Below, one piece after another: positions 11,197-23,748 of a stretch of DNA of 64,000 nt. A program made the translations under genes and the position numbers. Source of the stretch: Isoetes taiwanensis (Eukaryota; Streptophyta; Lycopodiopsida; Isoetales; Isoetaceae); contig JAJEKV010000110.1 in the NCBI GenBank assembly GCA_021234155.1, forward strand, positions 2,760,338 to 2,824,337, in the 5' to 3' direction. The notes beneath the pieces are model-generated. The model ran no database searches. It saw nothing but the letters and a program-made list of their open reading frames with translations, and had not been told where the DNA came from. Position 1 is the stretch's first letter. Every line of letters begins with the position of its first letter.

Positions 11197-11772
11197 CCAA
11201 TATAATGTCCAGCAGACTTAGAGCTTGTTTTTTTTTTTGGTTTAAGGTTTAGAGCTTCGAGCTTGATTTTTTTGTAAAGCATCCACCGATGGTTTTCCTT
11301 CTATGTAGATGAAACGTAAACTTTGTGTAATTTCGAACTTGCTTTTCCCTGTGAAGACAACCACCGATGGTTTTTCCTTAATATATGCCGTAAACTTTGT
11401 GTAATTTCTTATGTCCGGCTGTATAATTTCTTTTGTCCGGATCTAGTAATGTGTTTACTTTTGTGAATCATCTTTTTACGCAAGTCCTACTTAAAAATCT
11501 TGTCAAAGGAAATACAAAACCAAAGTAGTTACAAATGTTGCACTTCCAAACCGAGCAACCAAACTGAAGCAAACAAACAAACACATGGAATTGAAATGGA
11601 CACCACTATCGTGTTCTCCTTTCAACATCTAGTCTAAATTTGATCTTCTCGTGTTCTCCTTTCATGTTTCTCAAGCTTTTCCACTTTCTCCTTCTTTTTT
11701 GACCCTCCCCTCGCTTTTGATCGATTCAATTTCCCCTTTTTTTCGCATCCACTGTGCTTTATCATTGCCAAA

Positions 11773-12893
11773 ATGAAGAGCGATTTTAACCTAAAGCCCA
11801 AAACTCGCCATTTCTCCATTGTTTTTGGCGCTCAAAAAAGAAGATCAGCAATCTCGGCTTTCAAACTTGAAGGAAATCTCGTCCAAAGGCTCAGCTTTCA
11901 TTTCCTTTGGCAATTTTCGGGATCTTACTCTTCAAAGCAAATTAATGGAGCCTCTTTCTGACCGCACGCCAATATGGGATAATCACTCGAAAGATCCCAA
12001 TTTCCTTGGTGTTATGCCTTCAATTGATCTTTCTACTGGCATTCCTGAGCCTTATGGTGTCCAGCGCCCTACTGTTGAAGTCCATTCTGATGCTGCTTGG
12101 GACAATATGCTTCAAAATGAAAGGCCTCAACTAGGATCTAAACTTGCTACTGTGCACGGTATTCATTTAAACTCTCCTATGGTTTTTGAGAAAATGAAAT
12201 GTCTTTCCAATTCTGCTGTCATTCTCAAAGTAAACAAAACAGGGATCAACATAGCTAACCTTTGGTCTCACTTGCTCTCTCTGCAAAAAGGCCTTACCAT
12301 AAATGCTTTACCATCTTATAAAACTTCTAACTGATTTCTTGCTCATAGGGTACATGGAGCTATGCAGAGGTCATCAGAGGAGAAAATTTGATAGAGGAGC
12401 AGATAGGTTTGAAGTTCAGTTATATGGAGATGAGAGAATTCATGAACACCAGGTCAAGTTCCCTCCCCATAATTAATGGTCTGTCAGACAGATTATTAGA
12501 GACAATGAAATAAGCAAGGCAAGAGAAAGGATTTGGGCAAGTATATATACAAGAGAAGTTATGCAAATGATTTACATGTTTTGGTTCATAAACTCGAACC
12601 ATCGTGAATTCACTGAAAGACAGTTCAGCAAATATAGGCAGATGTTCTACACTCACAGAATGTTAGCTGATGCTTATGGCACCCTTATACTTCTCATGGT
12701 TCAGCAGGATTTTTACAGATTAATAAGGGATAATCTATGGATGGCCGACTCCTATGTCATGGGAACTGCTGATTCATTCACTCAATCCTATAACCAACTG
12801 TTTAATACTGCCATAAACTCTGATGATCCAAAGATTCCTACCATTCCTGATGAGACATACATTGACAGTATTGCCTCCTTTGAGATGCAATAG
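11773..12893 (+). pseudogene. unrecognised plus-strand gene of the tandem unit, copy 1
   Basis: Starts MKSDFNLKPKTRHFSIVFG at 11773 and can be followed in three frames to the stop at 12891. Readable blocks are FGNFRDLTLQSKLMEPL, PNFLGVMPSIDLSTGIPEPYG, DNMLQNERPQLGSKL, EISKARERIWASIYTREVMQ and RMLADAYGTLILLMVQQD, and it ends SIASFEMQ. Total length would be roughly 370 residues. I recognise no domain. The C-terminal third looks helical and soluble. Copies 2 and 3 share the same start and stop, so this is a real gene unit. Frame breaks again fall at CAG/CTG sites. Confidence 0.55.
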
Positions 12894-13526
12894 TATCTGT
12901 TTGGTTTTTGCAGGTTTGTTAACAGAGACAGTTTTTTGCTATTTGGACGAGATATGGGATTACCTCTTTGGAAAAGACCTCAGTTCCTGGCTCTAATCCT
13001 CTTCTACAACAAACAGATTAACACAAAAGTATAGGACTCAAGGCTTCGACAAGACTTGGACAAGACCTTAATATATGACAGAAACTTTGTGTAATTTCTT
13101 TTGACCAGAAACTGTGTAATTTCTTTTCTCCAGATCTATTAATGTATTTACTATGTGAATCATCTTTTTCTGCAAGTCCTACTTGGACAAGACCTTAATA
13201 TATGACAGAAACTTTGTGTAATTTCTTTTGACCAGAAACTGTGTAATTTCTTTTCTCCAGATCTATTAATGTATTTACTATGTGAATCATCTTTTTCTGC
13301 AAGTCCTACTTAATACTGTCAAAGGAAATACAAAAATCAAACTAGTTACAACTGATGCACTTCCAAACCAGAGCAGAGGCAATGTTGAACATCAAAAACA
13401 AATGCAGTTCAAAAAGTACATCAATTTACATTATCAAGATGGCAACAACATGATCTTTGATCAATCACCAACCATAATCAAACTTCATTATCCAAAATGT
13501 TAAATGCAAATCTGGCATCAGGTACA

Positions 13527-15947
13527 TCAAGAGTACTTAAACTTTTTCAGGATATCCATTGCTTGTTTAGATTCTTTATCCAACAGATTGGATAGTTTCT
13601 TCTCAAGCACGTAGTCTTTCACATTCTCAACTTCCAACAGCCCCGCAAGGAAAGGTTTCAAATGCTCCAAGAGAAAATTACCTTCACGCGAGATGGTCGA
13701 TAATCGTTTGGGGGTCACCATCGCGCCCGGGCAGTATTCTTAAGCCGTGTATAACATGTCATCAATCAAAACTGTGTTGTGTTCAGCCCATGTTCCCTTG
13801 TATCTAGAGTCGTGGTAGACCTTGTTGAGATCTTTCAGCATAATAGGCTTTTTGCTCACTTTAAATGATGTGTTTGTGCACACATCTGAGTGCCAAGTAA
13901 ATAGCAACTTGTCTCTAAGACTCCTTGGAAAGGTATACTTCAGGATTAAATTTGCGACCACACTTTCGTCAATGTTGTCCGGATAGCAACCACGAAGTGC
14001 TCCACGCACCATTCAAAAACTCCAATGCTCTTGGACGTTAAAAACCAATATCTTTGAGAGATTGAGATGCTTTGCCCTGCATCATCTTGAAGGTATGGGC
14101 AATAGTTCCCCTTTCTCAAACAGCTTGCACAAAACTCCTTCAAGCTCAAAAATTAAAAGCTTCATAGGCAGTTTAAGCCGCTTATTGATTCGCAACATAG
14201 AGGGACTGCTATGTATGTCACCGCCACGTTTACTTTTCTTTATAGTAGCCACCTGCTCTCTTGTACTTCCTGTAGAATTTAAATGTTAAAAACACGTACT
14301 AAGTGGAAGTTAAGAGATGGAATTTCTAAGTTACCAGGTGAATATGATTCCTCTGATCTCAAGGATTGACTTATTTGTTTCGGGCTGCCTATACTCTGCT
14401 CCTTCAACGCACAATTCTTTTTTTCGCGAGGGGTACTCAACATTCTTCTTCTCAAATTATTTGCTTAAGGCCCTGGTTAGTCCCTCTTTTCTCCTTACAT
14501 GGACTGTGATCAACTTTGCTTTTCATACTAGGTGATGATGCAGTATCACTTAGTTCTTGTCCATGATATGGCCTCTCCGGCATATGTTCTTTATCTGCAA
14601 ACACTTTAAATATTGTAAGGACTAAGAATTCACTTATTGACCTTTCCATTTTTCTATAAGCTACCTGGTGGAAGTGACATTGTGGCCAAATCTTCTGTCT
14701 CTTCAAGATAAATGTCATTCTCAACTTCAAAACATGCTTCACTCTTAATATCAGCTAAAACTTCTTTAATCTTGGTGTTGAATCAAAACCTGCGTGGTAA
14801 CAATTTCATAACCTCGCACTCTCATCGTCATAACCTGCATGTCATTTTAAACATGCATATAACCTCAACTCATACAGCAGTACATTACCTTCTTTGACAT
14901 TATTTTCAGTAATGACTAACGCCGTCTTTTTGTGTTCTTCTTCAACAGTCAAATCAGCACTCAAACGTCTTGGCAGCAGCTTGTTTTCCTTGGCAGAGGA
15001 CATGGATGTTGGAGTAAAGGCAGCCATTGCAAATCCTCCATTCCTATCTGCTCCACATGCATAAACATTCCTCAATATAAGGTATGATCATTTCAAACTT
15101 ATCATAAATGTACAACCAACCATCACAAGACTCTATCATTGTGTTCATTTGCACTCTTTTTCGTCCGTTCAGGCCAAGTAGAGATATCCATGTCATTGAT
15201 ATCTTGTGCTCACAATGGATCTCAAACATTCTTAGATACACTACACCGCGAGACATACATGGTTAAATAGTTAAAAGAAAATGAGGCAAAAGAGTGATAA
15301 TGTTCAACTACCTGAAATGCACAAGACAACAAGGGAGATGATACGCATGCATGCATTCTGCAACAATGGTAGGTAGAAGCATGCCATCTGTTTTCAATGA
15401 TCTGTGACAAAATGGGCACGCTTCGTTCAATTCAATACTATCCTTCGTATTACTCATAACTATTGCTCCCTGTGGCAGAGCGGAGGATCCAAATCAAATG
15501 ACTGACTCATAGTTTGTCTAGCAAGTAACATTCTTTTAAGACAAGATTTCAACTTTTTCAGCTCATCCAATGTGCCATCCCTAGAAATTTCTGAAAGTAA
15601 CAGGTCGTTACTTGCATCCTTTATGACAGGTGTAATCTCAGCAAGTTCTTTTTTCTGTAGGTCAATGACAGCCTCAATGCCAACCCTTGCTATAGTGGGT
15701 AAGGTTGCAATTAATGCTTCATATCCGCCAATGTCACCCTCCAAGTGTGCTTGTTTTTCGCCAAGGCCTTTGATTTTGTCGTTAAGTCATTGCACTCGTC
15801 ATTCATTGATCCGGCTTTCCAATGCCAATCGCTAATCTTATCTTCTATCCCCGAAATCCATTCTTTCAACCCCTCGTTGACATTCTTTGTAACATGCATC
15901 CGATTAGACAAAATTGTATATACAAAACCGCAACAACAAATGAGCAT
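13527..15947 (-). pseudogene. coiled-coil, RING-like, NIF/HAD-like gene, copy 1
   Basis: Minus-strand, multi-exon gene, 5' end cut off by the unit junction. From the N-terminal side it shows a coiled coil (15900-15500), a RING-like finger (15440-15180, split by an intron), a low-complexity linker with FAMAAFTPTSMSS (15060-14890), and an acidic exon with EVENDIYLEEIEDLATM (near 14700). It ends in an FCP1/NIF-type HAD domain (14270-13527) with the stop at 13527. HAD blocks seen are KLLIFELEGVLCKLFEKG, FEWCVEHF, KPIMLKDLNKVY and TWAEHNTVLIDDMLY. Frame breaks at CAG/CTG sites spoil this copy. The complete architecture is best judged from copies 2 and 3. Confidence 0.6.
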
Positions 15948-16330
15948 TGTTTGAGTTGAAACTGCAACTAATAGCTAAGCGAAACTAAAACAAACAAACT
16001 ACCACCAAGCTGCAACTACTACCAACAAAAACATTGAATCAGAACTACATTCGCTTGTTCCCCGACATTCGAGCTATAACTCCAACAAGTAGTTGCAACT
16101 TTCGAGCGCGGTGACACTACACACAAGAATCGACATTGAATCGTAACTCAAAGTAGTTTCAACTCGAATCTAGAATCGCCAAAGTTGCAAATTGAATACC
16201 AAACTAGAACTCCACCGGTTCTAAGCGCCACTGCAACTATTAATGCGCATATAAACAACTTCTAACACTAACTAATCCTTGTTCTTCCCATTCGGATCAC
16301 TTTCGGTCCTCCAATTTCTTCGGGAGAGAC

Positions 16331-16604
16331 ATGGCGGGATCAAGTACACGGCCAGGAAGGCCGACGCAGAATCCTCCCCGGCTTCCTCCACTTCCAGCAA
16401 TGGGGGCATGCAAATGACCTTTGTTGCTAAATTTTCATGCAGGGAAGTCAATCGAGTCATTGAGCAAGGAGCTAAAGTTTCTAAGAGAGTTCAAAGATGG
16501 ATTGACCGTGTTTTGCCTCATGAGGGCGCCTTTTACAGATGATCATGCAATCTGATGGACTTTATCTTTATGTGGAGCTGCAGATGCCCCCTCCTGATCA
16601 CTAG
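16331..16604 (+). pseudogene. small H3-tail-like gene, copy 2 (frame broken)
   Basis: The second-unit counterpart of the gene at 21751. The start reads atggcgggatcaagtacac, the loss of one base at a CAG site relative to copy 3, which shifts the frame after two codons. The remainder, from TFVAKF to the terminal proline-rich end, matches copy 3. Confidence 0.6.
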
Positions 16605-17178
16605 CCAATATAATGTCCAGCAGCTTAGAGCTTGTTTTTTTTTTTGGTTTAAGGTTTAGAGCTTCGAGCTTGATTTTTTTTGTAAAGCATCCACCTGATG
16701 GTTTTCCTTCTATGTAGTCTGAAAGCGAGAAACTTTGTGTAATTTCGAGCTTGCTTTTCGTAAGACAACCACGATGGTTTTTCCTTAATATATGACGAAA
16801 CTTTGTGTAATTTCTTATGTCCAAAAAGCGTATAATTTCTTTTGTCCAGGATCTAGTAATGTGTTTACTTTGTGAATCATCTTTTTACGCAAGTCCTACT
16901 TAAAAATCTTTGTCAAAGGAAATACAAAACCAAAGTAGTTACAAATGTTGCACTTCCAAAACCGAGCAACCAAACTGGCAAACAAACAAACACATCTAAT
17001 TGAAATGGACACCACTATCGTGTTCTCCTTTCAACATCTAGTCTAAATTTGATCTTCCGTGTTCTCCTTTCATGTTTCTCAAGCTTTTCCACTTTCTCCC
17101 TTCTTTTCTGACCCTCCCTCGCTTTTGATCGATTCAATTTCCCCTTTTTTCGCATCCACGTGCTTTATCATTGCCAAA

Positions 17179-18315
17179 ATGAAGAGCGATTTTAACCTAA
17201 AGCCCAAAACTCGCCATTTCTCCATTGTTTTTGCGCTTCAAAAGAAGATCAGCAATCTCGACTTTCAAACTTGAAGGAAATCTCGTCCAAAGGCTCGACT
17301 TTCATTTCCTTTGGCAATTTTCGGGATCTTACTCTTCAAAGCAAATTAATGGAGCCTCTTTCGACCGACGCCAATATGGGATAATCTTTCGAAAGATCCC
17401 AATTTCCTTGGTGTTATGCCTTCAATTGATCTTTCTACTTGGCATTCCCGAGCCTTATGGTGTCAACAAGACCCTCTTGTTGAAGTCCATTACGATCTTT
17501 GCTTGGGACAATATGCTTCAAAATGAAAGGCCTCAACTAGGATCTAAACTTGCTAATGCGGCGTGCCGCGGTATTCATTTAAACTCTCCTATGGTTTTGA
17601 GAAAATGAAATGTCTTTCCAATTCTGTTTGTCATTCTCAAAGTAAACAAAGCAGGGATCAACATAGCTAACCTTTGGTCTCACTTGCTCTCTCTCTGCAA
17701 AAAGGCCTTACCATAAATGCTTTACCATCTTATAAAACTTCTAACCGATTTCTTGCTCATAGGGTACATGGAGCTATCAGAGGTCATCGAGAGGAGAAAA
17801 TTTGATAGAGGAGCAGATAGGTTTGAAGTTCATTATATGGAGATGAGAGAATTCATGAACACCGAGGTCAAGTTCCCCCCCCATAATTAATGGTGCATGC
17901 CGAATGATTATCGAGAGACAATGAAATAAGCAAGGCAAGAGAAAGGATTTGGGCAAGTATATATACAAGAGAAGTTATGCAAATGATTTACATGTTTTGG
18001 TTCATAAACTTCGAACCATCGTGGAATTCAATGAAAAGACGATTCAGCAAATATAGGTGAGATGTTCTACACTCACGAGAATGTTAGCCGATGCTTATGG
18101 CACCCTTTATACTTCTCATGGTTCGGCAGGATTTTTCAGATTAATAAGGGATAATCTATGGATGGCCGACTCCTATGTCATGGGAGCTGGCTGATTCATT
18201 CACTCAATCCTATAACCAACTGTTCAATCTCGCCATAAACTCTGATGATCCAAAGATTCCTACCATTCCTGATGAGACATACATTGACAGTATTGCCTCC
18301 TTTGAGATGCAATAG
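17179..18315 (+). pseudogene. unrecognised plus-strand gene of the tandem unit, copy 2
   Basis: Same start (MKSDFNLKPKTRHF) and same stop context (gatgcaatag) as copy 1. Several small indels in the first 900 bases break the frame. The last 250 bases agree with copy 1 apart from scattered differences. Confidence 0.5.
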
Positions 18316-18953
18316 TATCTGTTTGGTTTTTGCAGGTTTGTTAACAGAGACAGGTTTTTGCTATTTGGACGAGATATGGGATTACCTCTTTGGAAAAGAC
18401 CTCAGTTCCTGGCTCTAATCCTCTTCTACAACAAACAGATTAACACAAAAGTATAGGACTCAAGGCTTCGACAAGACTTGGACAAGACCTTAATATATGA
18501 CAGAAACTTTGTGTAATTTCTTTTGACCAGAAACTGTGTAATTTCTTTTCTCCAGATCTATTAATGTATTTACTATGTGAATCATCTTTTTCTGCAAGTC
18601 CTACTTGGACAAGACCTTAATATATGAGCCGTAAACTTTGTGTAATTTCTTTTGACCAGAAACTGTGTAATTTCTTTTCTCCAGATCTATTAATGTATTT
18701 ACTATGTGAATCATCTTTTTCTGCAAGTCCTACTTAATACTGTCAAAGGAAATACAAAAACCAAACTAGTTACAACTGATGCACTTCCAAACCAGAGCAG
18801 AGGCAATGTTGAACATCAAAAAGTACAAATGCAGTTCAAAAAGTACATCAATTTACATTATCAAGATGGCAACAACATGATCTTTGATCAATCACCAACC
18901 ATAATCAAACTTCATTATCCAAAATGTTAAATGCAAATCTGGCATCAGGTACA

Positions 18954-21367
18954 TCAAGAGTACTTAAACTTTTTCAGGATATCCATTGCTTGTTTAGATT
19001 CTTTATCCATGATTGGATAGTTTCTTCTCAAGCACGTAGTCTTTCACATTCTCAACTTCCAACAGCCCAGCAAGGAAAGGTTTCAAATGCTCCAAGAGAA
19101 AATTACCTTTCACGGCCCGAGATGGTGATAACCGTTTTTGGGGTCACTCATCGTGGCCCCGCAGATTCTTGTAGCCATGGTATAACATGTCATCAATTAA
19201 AAGCGTGTTGTGTTCAGCCCATGTTCCCTTGTATCTAGAGTCGTGGTAGACCTTGTTGAGATCTTTCAGCATAATAGGCTTTTTGCTCACTTTAAATGAT
19301 GTGTTTGTGCACACATCTGAGTGCCAAGTAAATAGCAACTTGTCTCTAAGACTCCTTGGAAAGGTATACTTCAGGATTAAATTTGCAGCCACACTCGTCA
19401 ATGTTGTCCAGATAGCAACCCTGAAGTGCTCCACGCACCATTCAAAAACTCCAATGCTCTTGGACTTAAAACCAATATCTTTGAGAGATTGAGATGCTTT
19501 GCCTCCGCATCATCTTGAAATTTCTTTGGGCAATAGTTCCCCTTTCTCAAACAGCTTGCACAAAACTCCTTCAAGCTCAAAAATTAAAAGCTTCATAGGC
19601 AGTTTAAGCCGCTTATTGATTCGCAACATAGAGGGACTGCTATGTATGTCACCGCCACGTTTACTTTTCTTTATAGTAGCCACCTGCTCTCTTGTACTTC
19701 CTGTAGAATTTAAATGTTAAAAACACGTACTAAGTGGAAGTTAAGAGATGGAATTTCTAAGTTACCGGTGAATATGATTCCTCGATCTCAAGGATTGACT
19801 TATTTGTTTGGGCTGCCTATACTCTGCTCCTTCAACGCACAATTTTTTTTCACGGGGTACTCAACATTCTTCTTCTCAAATTGATTTGCTTAAGGGCTGG
19901 TTTAGTCCCTCTTTTCTCCTTACATGGATTTGTGATCAACTTTGCTTTTTTCATACTAGGTGATGATGCGGTATCACTTAGCTCTTGTCCATGATATGGC
20001 CTCTCCCGGCATATGTTCTTTATCCGCAAACACTTTAAATATTGTAAGGACTAAGAATTCACTTATTGACCTTTCCATTTTTCTATAAGCTACCTGGTGG
20101 AAGTGACATTGTGGCCAAATCTTCTGTCTCTTCAAGATAAATGTCATTCTCAACTTCAAAACATGCTTCACTCTTAATATCAGCTAAAACTTCTTTAATC
20201 TTGGTGTTCGAATCAAAACCTGCAGTAACAATTTCATAACTCGCACCCTCTTGTCATAACTCGCATGTCATTTTAAACATGCACATAACCTCAACTCATA
20301 CAAAGAAGTACATTACCTTCTTTGACATTATTTTCAGTAATGACTAATGCCGTCTTTTGTGTTCTTCTTCAACAAATCAAATCAGCACTCAAAGCGTCTT
20401 GGCAAAGAAACTTGTTTTCCTTGGCGAGAGGACATGGATGTTGGAGTAAAGGCGACCATTGCAAATCCTCCATTCCTATCGCTCCACATGCATAAACATT
20501 CCTCAATATAAGGTATGATCATTTCAAACTTATCATAAATGTACAACCAACCATCACAAGACTCTATCATTGTGTTCATTTGCACTCTTTTTCGTCCGTT
20601 CAGACCAAGTAGAGATATCCATGTCATTGATATCTTGTGCTCACAATGGATCTCGCAGCATTCTTCCGATACACTACACACAGAGACATACATGGTTAAA
20701 TAGTTAAAAGAAAATGAGGCAAAAGAGTGATAATGTTCAACTACCTGAAATGCACAAGACAACAAGGGAGATGATACGCATGCATGCATTCTGCAACAAT
20801 GGTAGGTAGAAGCATGCCATCTGTTTTCAATGATCTGTGACAAAATGGGCACGCTTCGTTCAATTCAATACTATCCTTCGTATTACTCATAACTATTGCT
20901 CCCTGTGGCAGCGGAGGATCCAAATCAAATGACTGACTCATAGTTTGTCTAGCAAGTAACATTCTTTTAAGACAAGATTTCAACTTTTTCAGCTCATCCA
21001 ATGTGCCATCCCTAGAAATTTCTGAAAGTAACAGGTCGTTACTTGCATCCTTTATGACAGGTGTAATCTCAGCAAGTTCTTTTTTCTGTAGGTCAATGAC
21101 AGCCTCAATGCCAACCCTTGCTATAGTGGGTAAGGTTGCAATTAATGCTTCATATCTGCCAATGTCACCCTCCAAGTGTGCTTGTTTACTGCCAAGGCCT
21201 TTGATTTTGTCAGTTAAGTCATTGCACCTGTCATTCATTGACTGGCTTTCCAATGCCAATCTGCTAATCTTATCTTCTATCCCTGAAATCCATTCTTTCA
21301 ACCCTGTTGACATTGCTGTAACATGCATCTGATTAGACAAAATTGTATATACAAACTGCAACAACAA
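18954..21367 (-). CDS. coiled-coil, RING-like, NIF/HAD-like gene, copy 2 (best-read copy, partial)
   Basis: The exon at 21367-20741 is open for 208 codons. A coiled coil (LKEWISGIEDKISRLALESQ onward) is followed by a RING-like finger: CPFC, then CMHAYHLPC, with further cysteines (CCEIHC) after a roughly 70-base intron with gt..ag ends at about 20750-20680. Further exons reach the C-terminal HAD/NIF domain at about 19700-18954. In that domain, motif I (normally DxDGT or a plant variant) reads FELEGVLC, so both Asp positions are Glu, while the DD of the last motif (LIDDMLY) is kept. RING plus NIF suggests a ubiquitin or phospho-signalling nuclear protein, but the HAD part is probably inactive. 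The exon joins are my estimate. The 5' end is missing at the unit junction. Confidence 0.55.
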
Positions 21368-21750
21368 ATGAGCATTGTTTGAGTTGAAACTGCAACTAAT
21401 AGCTAACTGAAACTAAAAACAAACTGAAACTACCACCAACTGCAACTACTACCAACAAAAACATTCGAACTGTAACTACATCTGCAACTGACATTCGAGC
21501 TATAACTCCAACAGTAGTTGCAACTCGAACTGCAGCTGACACTACACCTGCAACTGACATTCGAACTGTAACTCAAAGTAGTTTCAACTCGAACTGCAAC
21601 TGCCAAAGTTGCAAATTGAATACCAAACTAGAACTCCACCAGTTCTAACTGCCACTGCAACTATTACTGCATATAAACAACTTCTAACACTAACTAATCC
21701 TTGTTCTTCCCATTCAGATCACTCAGTCCTCCAATTTCTTCCAGAGAGAC

Positions 21751-22026
21751 ATGGCCAGGATCAAGTACACGGCCAGGAAGGCCGACGCAGAATCCTTCCC
21801 GGCTTCCTCCACTTCCAGCAATGGGGGCATGCAAATGACCTTTGTTGCTAAATTTTCATGCAGGGAAGTCAATCGAGTCATTGAGCAAGGAGCTAAAGTT
21901 TCTAAGAGAGTTCAGCAGTGGATTGACCGTGTTTTGCCTCATGAGGAGCGCCTTTTACAGATGATCATGCAATCTGATGGACTTTATCTTTATGTGGAGC
22001 TGCAGATGCCCCCTCCTGATCACTAG
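21751..22026 (+). CDS. 91-residue protein with histone-H3-like N-terminus
   Basis: Intact frame in the best-read copy. The protein begins MARIKYTARKAD, close to the H3 tail MARTKQTARKST: Ala1, Arg2, Lys4, Thr6, Ala7, Arg8 and Lys9 coincide and the spacing is identical. The rest does not resemble H3. It has a Ser-rich spacer, then TFVAKFSCREVNRVIEQ, a predicted helical stretch around residues 45-75, and a terminal PPPDH. H3 is about 136 residues, so this is not a histone. A role as tail mimic for methyl-lysine readers or writers is speculation. The start is fixed by the H3-like match and the absence of upstream in-frame similarity. It lies about 585 bp before the next plus-strand gene of the unit. 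Confidence 0.6.
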   Translation: MARIKYTARKADAESFPASSTSSNGGMQMTFVAKFSCREVNRVIEQGAKVSKRVQQWIDRVLPHEERLLQMIMQSDGLYLYVELQMPPPDH

Positions 22027-22610
22027 CCAATATAATGTCCAGCAGCTTAGAGCTTGTTCTTTTTTTTTGGTTTAAGGTTTAGAGCTTCGAGCTTGATTTT
22101 TTTTGTAAAGCATCCACCTGATGGTTTTCCTTCTATGTAGTACGAAACAGAAACTTTGTGTAATTTCGAGCTTGCTTTTCCTGTAAGACAACCACCTGAT
22201 GGTTTTTCCTTAATATATGACAGAACCTTTGTGTAATTTCTTATGTCCGTAAAGCGATAATTTCTTTTGTCCAGATCTAGTAATGTGTTTACTTTGTGAA
22301 TCATCTTTTTCTGCAAGTCCTACTTAAAAATACTGTCAAAGGAAATACAAAAACCAAAGTAGTTACAAATGTTGCACTTCCAAACCAGAGCAACCAAACT
22401 GAAGCAAACAAACAAACACATCTAATTGAAATGGACACCACTATCTGTGTTCTCCTTTCAACATCTAGTCTAAATTTGATCTTCCTGTGTTCTCCTTTCA
22501 TGTTTCTCAAGCTTTTCCACTTTCTCCCTTCTTTTTCGACCCTCCCCCGCTTTTTGATCGATTCAATTTCCCCTTTCTTTGCATCCACACATTGCTTTAT
22601 CATTGCCAAA

Positions 22611-23748
22611 ATGAAGAGCGATTTTAACCTAAAGCCCAAAACTCGCCATTTCTCCATTGTTTTTGGCGCTTCAAAAAGAAGATCAGCAATCTCAGCTTTT
22701 CAAACTTGAAGGAAATCTCGGCCCAAAGGCTCGGCTTTCATTTCCTTTGGTAATTTTAGGGATCTTACTCTTCAAAGCAAATTAATGGAGCCTCTTTTCG
22801 ACCAAGACGCCAATATGGGATAATCACTTTCGAAAGATCCCAATTTCCTTGGTGTTATGCCTTCAATTGATCTTTCTCTTGGCATTCCCCGAGCCTTATG
22901 GTGTGTCAAAGCCCCTATTGTTGAAGTCCATTCCGATGTCTTTGCTTGGGACAATATGCTTCAAAATGAAAGGCCTCAACTAGGATCTAAACTTGCTACT
23001 CACGGTACCGGTATTCATTTAAACTCTCCTATGGTTTTGAGAAAATGAAATGTCTTTCCAATTCTCTTTGTCATTCTCAAAGTAAACAAAACAGGGATCA
23101 ACATAGCTAACCTTTGGTCTCACTTGCTCTCTCGCAAAAAGGCCTTACCATAAATGCTTTACCATCTTATAAAACTTCTAACTGATTTCTTGCTCATAGG
23201 GTACATGGAGCTATGCAGAGGTCATCGAGGAGGAGAAAATTTGATAGAGGAGCAGATAGGTTTGAAGTTGAGTTATATGGAGATGAGAGAATTCATGAAC
23301 ACCGTGTCAAGTTCCCTCCCCATAATTAATGGTCTCATCGGGATGATTATCGAGACAATGAAATAAGCAAGGCAAGAGAAAGGATTTGGGCAAGTATATA
23401 TACAAGAGAAGTTATGCAAATGATTTACATGTTTTGGTTCATAAACTTCGAACCATCGTGAATTCACCGAAAAGACAGTTCAGCAAAATAGGCAGATGTT
23501 CTACACTCACGTAATGTTAGCCGATGCTTATGGCACCCTTATACTTCTCATGGTTCAGCAGAATTTTCTGATTAATAAGGGATAATCTATGGATGGCCGA
23601 CTCCTATGTCATGGGAGCTGGCTGATTCATTCACTCAATCCTATAACCAACTGTTCAATCCATCGCCATAAACTCGATGATCCAAAGATTCCTACCATTC
23701 CCCGATGAGACATACATTGACAAGATTGCCTCCTTTGAGATGCAATAG
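22611..23748 (+). pseudogene. unrecognised plus-strand gene of the tandem unit, copy 3
   Basis: Third copy, most scarred of the three. Start and stop are conserved. Differences from copy 1 include CAG or CTG sites turned into CG, CCG or GTG forms. No frame longer than about 70 codons survives. Confidence 0.5.

Larger units (their letters stand above)
10878..16274. repeat. 5.4 kb tandem unit, copy 1
   Basis: Head-to-tail unit. It starts at ccttgttcttcccattc and ends at ctaacactaactaat, the junction seen again at 21700. It contains the H3-tail-like small gene (+), the unrecognised gene (+) and the RING/HAD gene (-). Many differences from copies 2 and 3 fall on CAG or CTG trinucleotides. The left edge (10878) is abrupt: sequence before it does not match the ends of copies 2 or 3. 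Confidence 0.9.
16275..21700. repeat. 5.4 kb tandem unit, copy 2
   Basis: Second unit, same gene order. Its right part (18320-18900 and 20500-21700) reads cleanest and retains CTG and CAG where the other copies show CG or CGT, while its left part (16275-18200) is heavily scarred. The patchy, within-copy change in quality argues for a technical cause. Confidence 0.9.

Noticed and set aside
11773-12893. A viral capsid-like gene in the tandem unit
   Set aside because: No capsid motif can be pointed to; the idea came only from genomic context.
21751-21790. A histone H3 gene
   Set aside because: Only the first dozen residues resemble H3; the histone fold is absent and the length is 91 residues.
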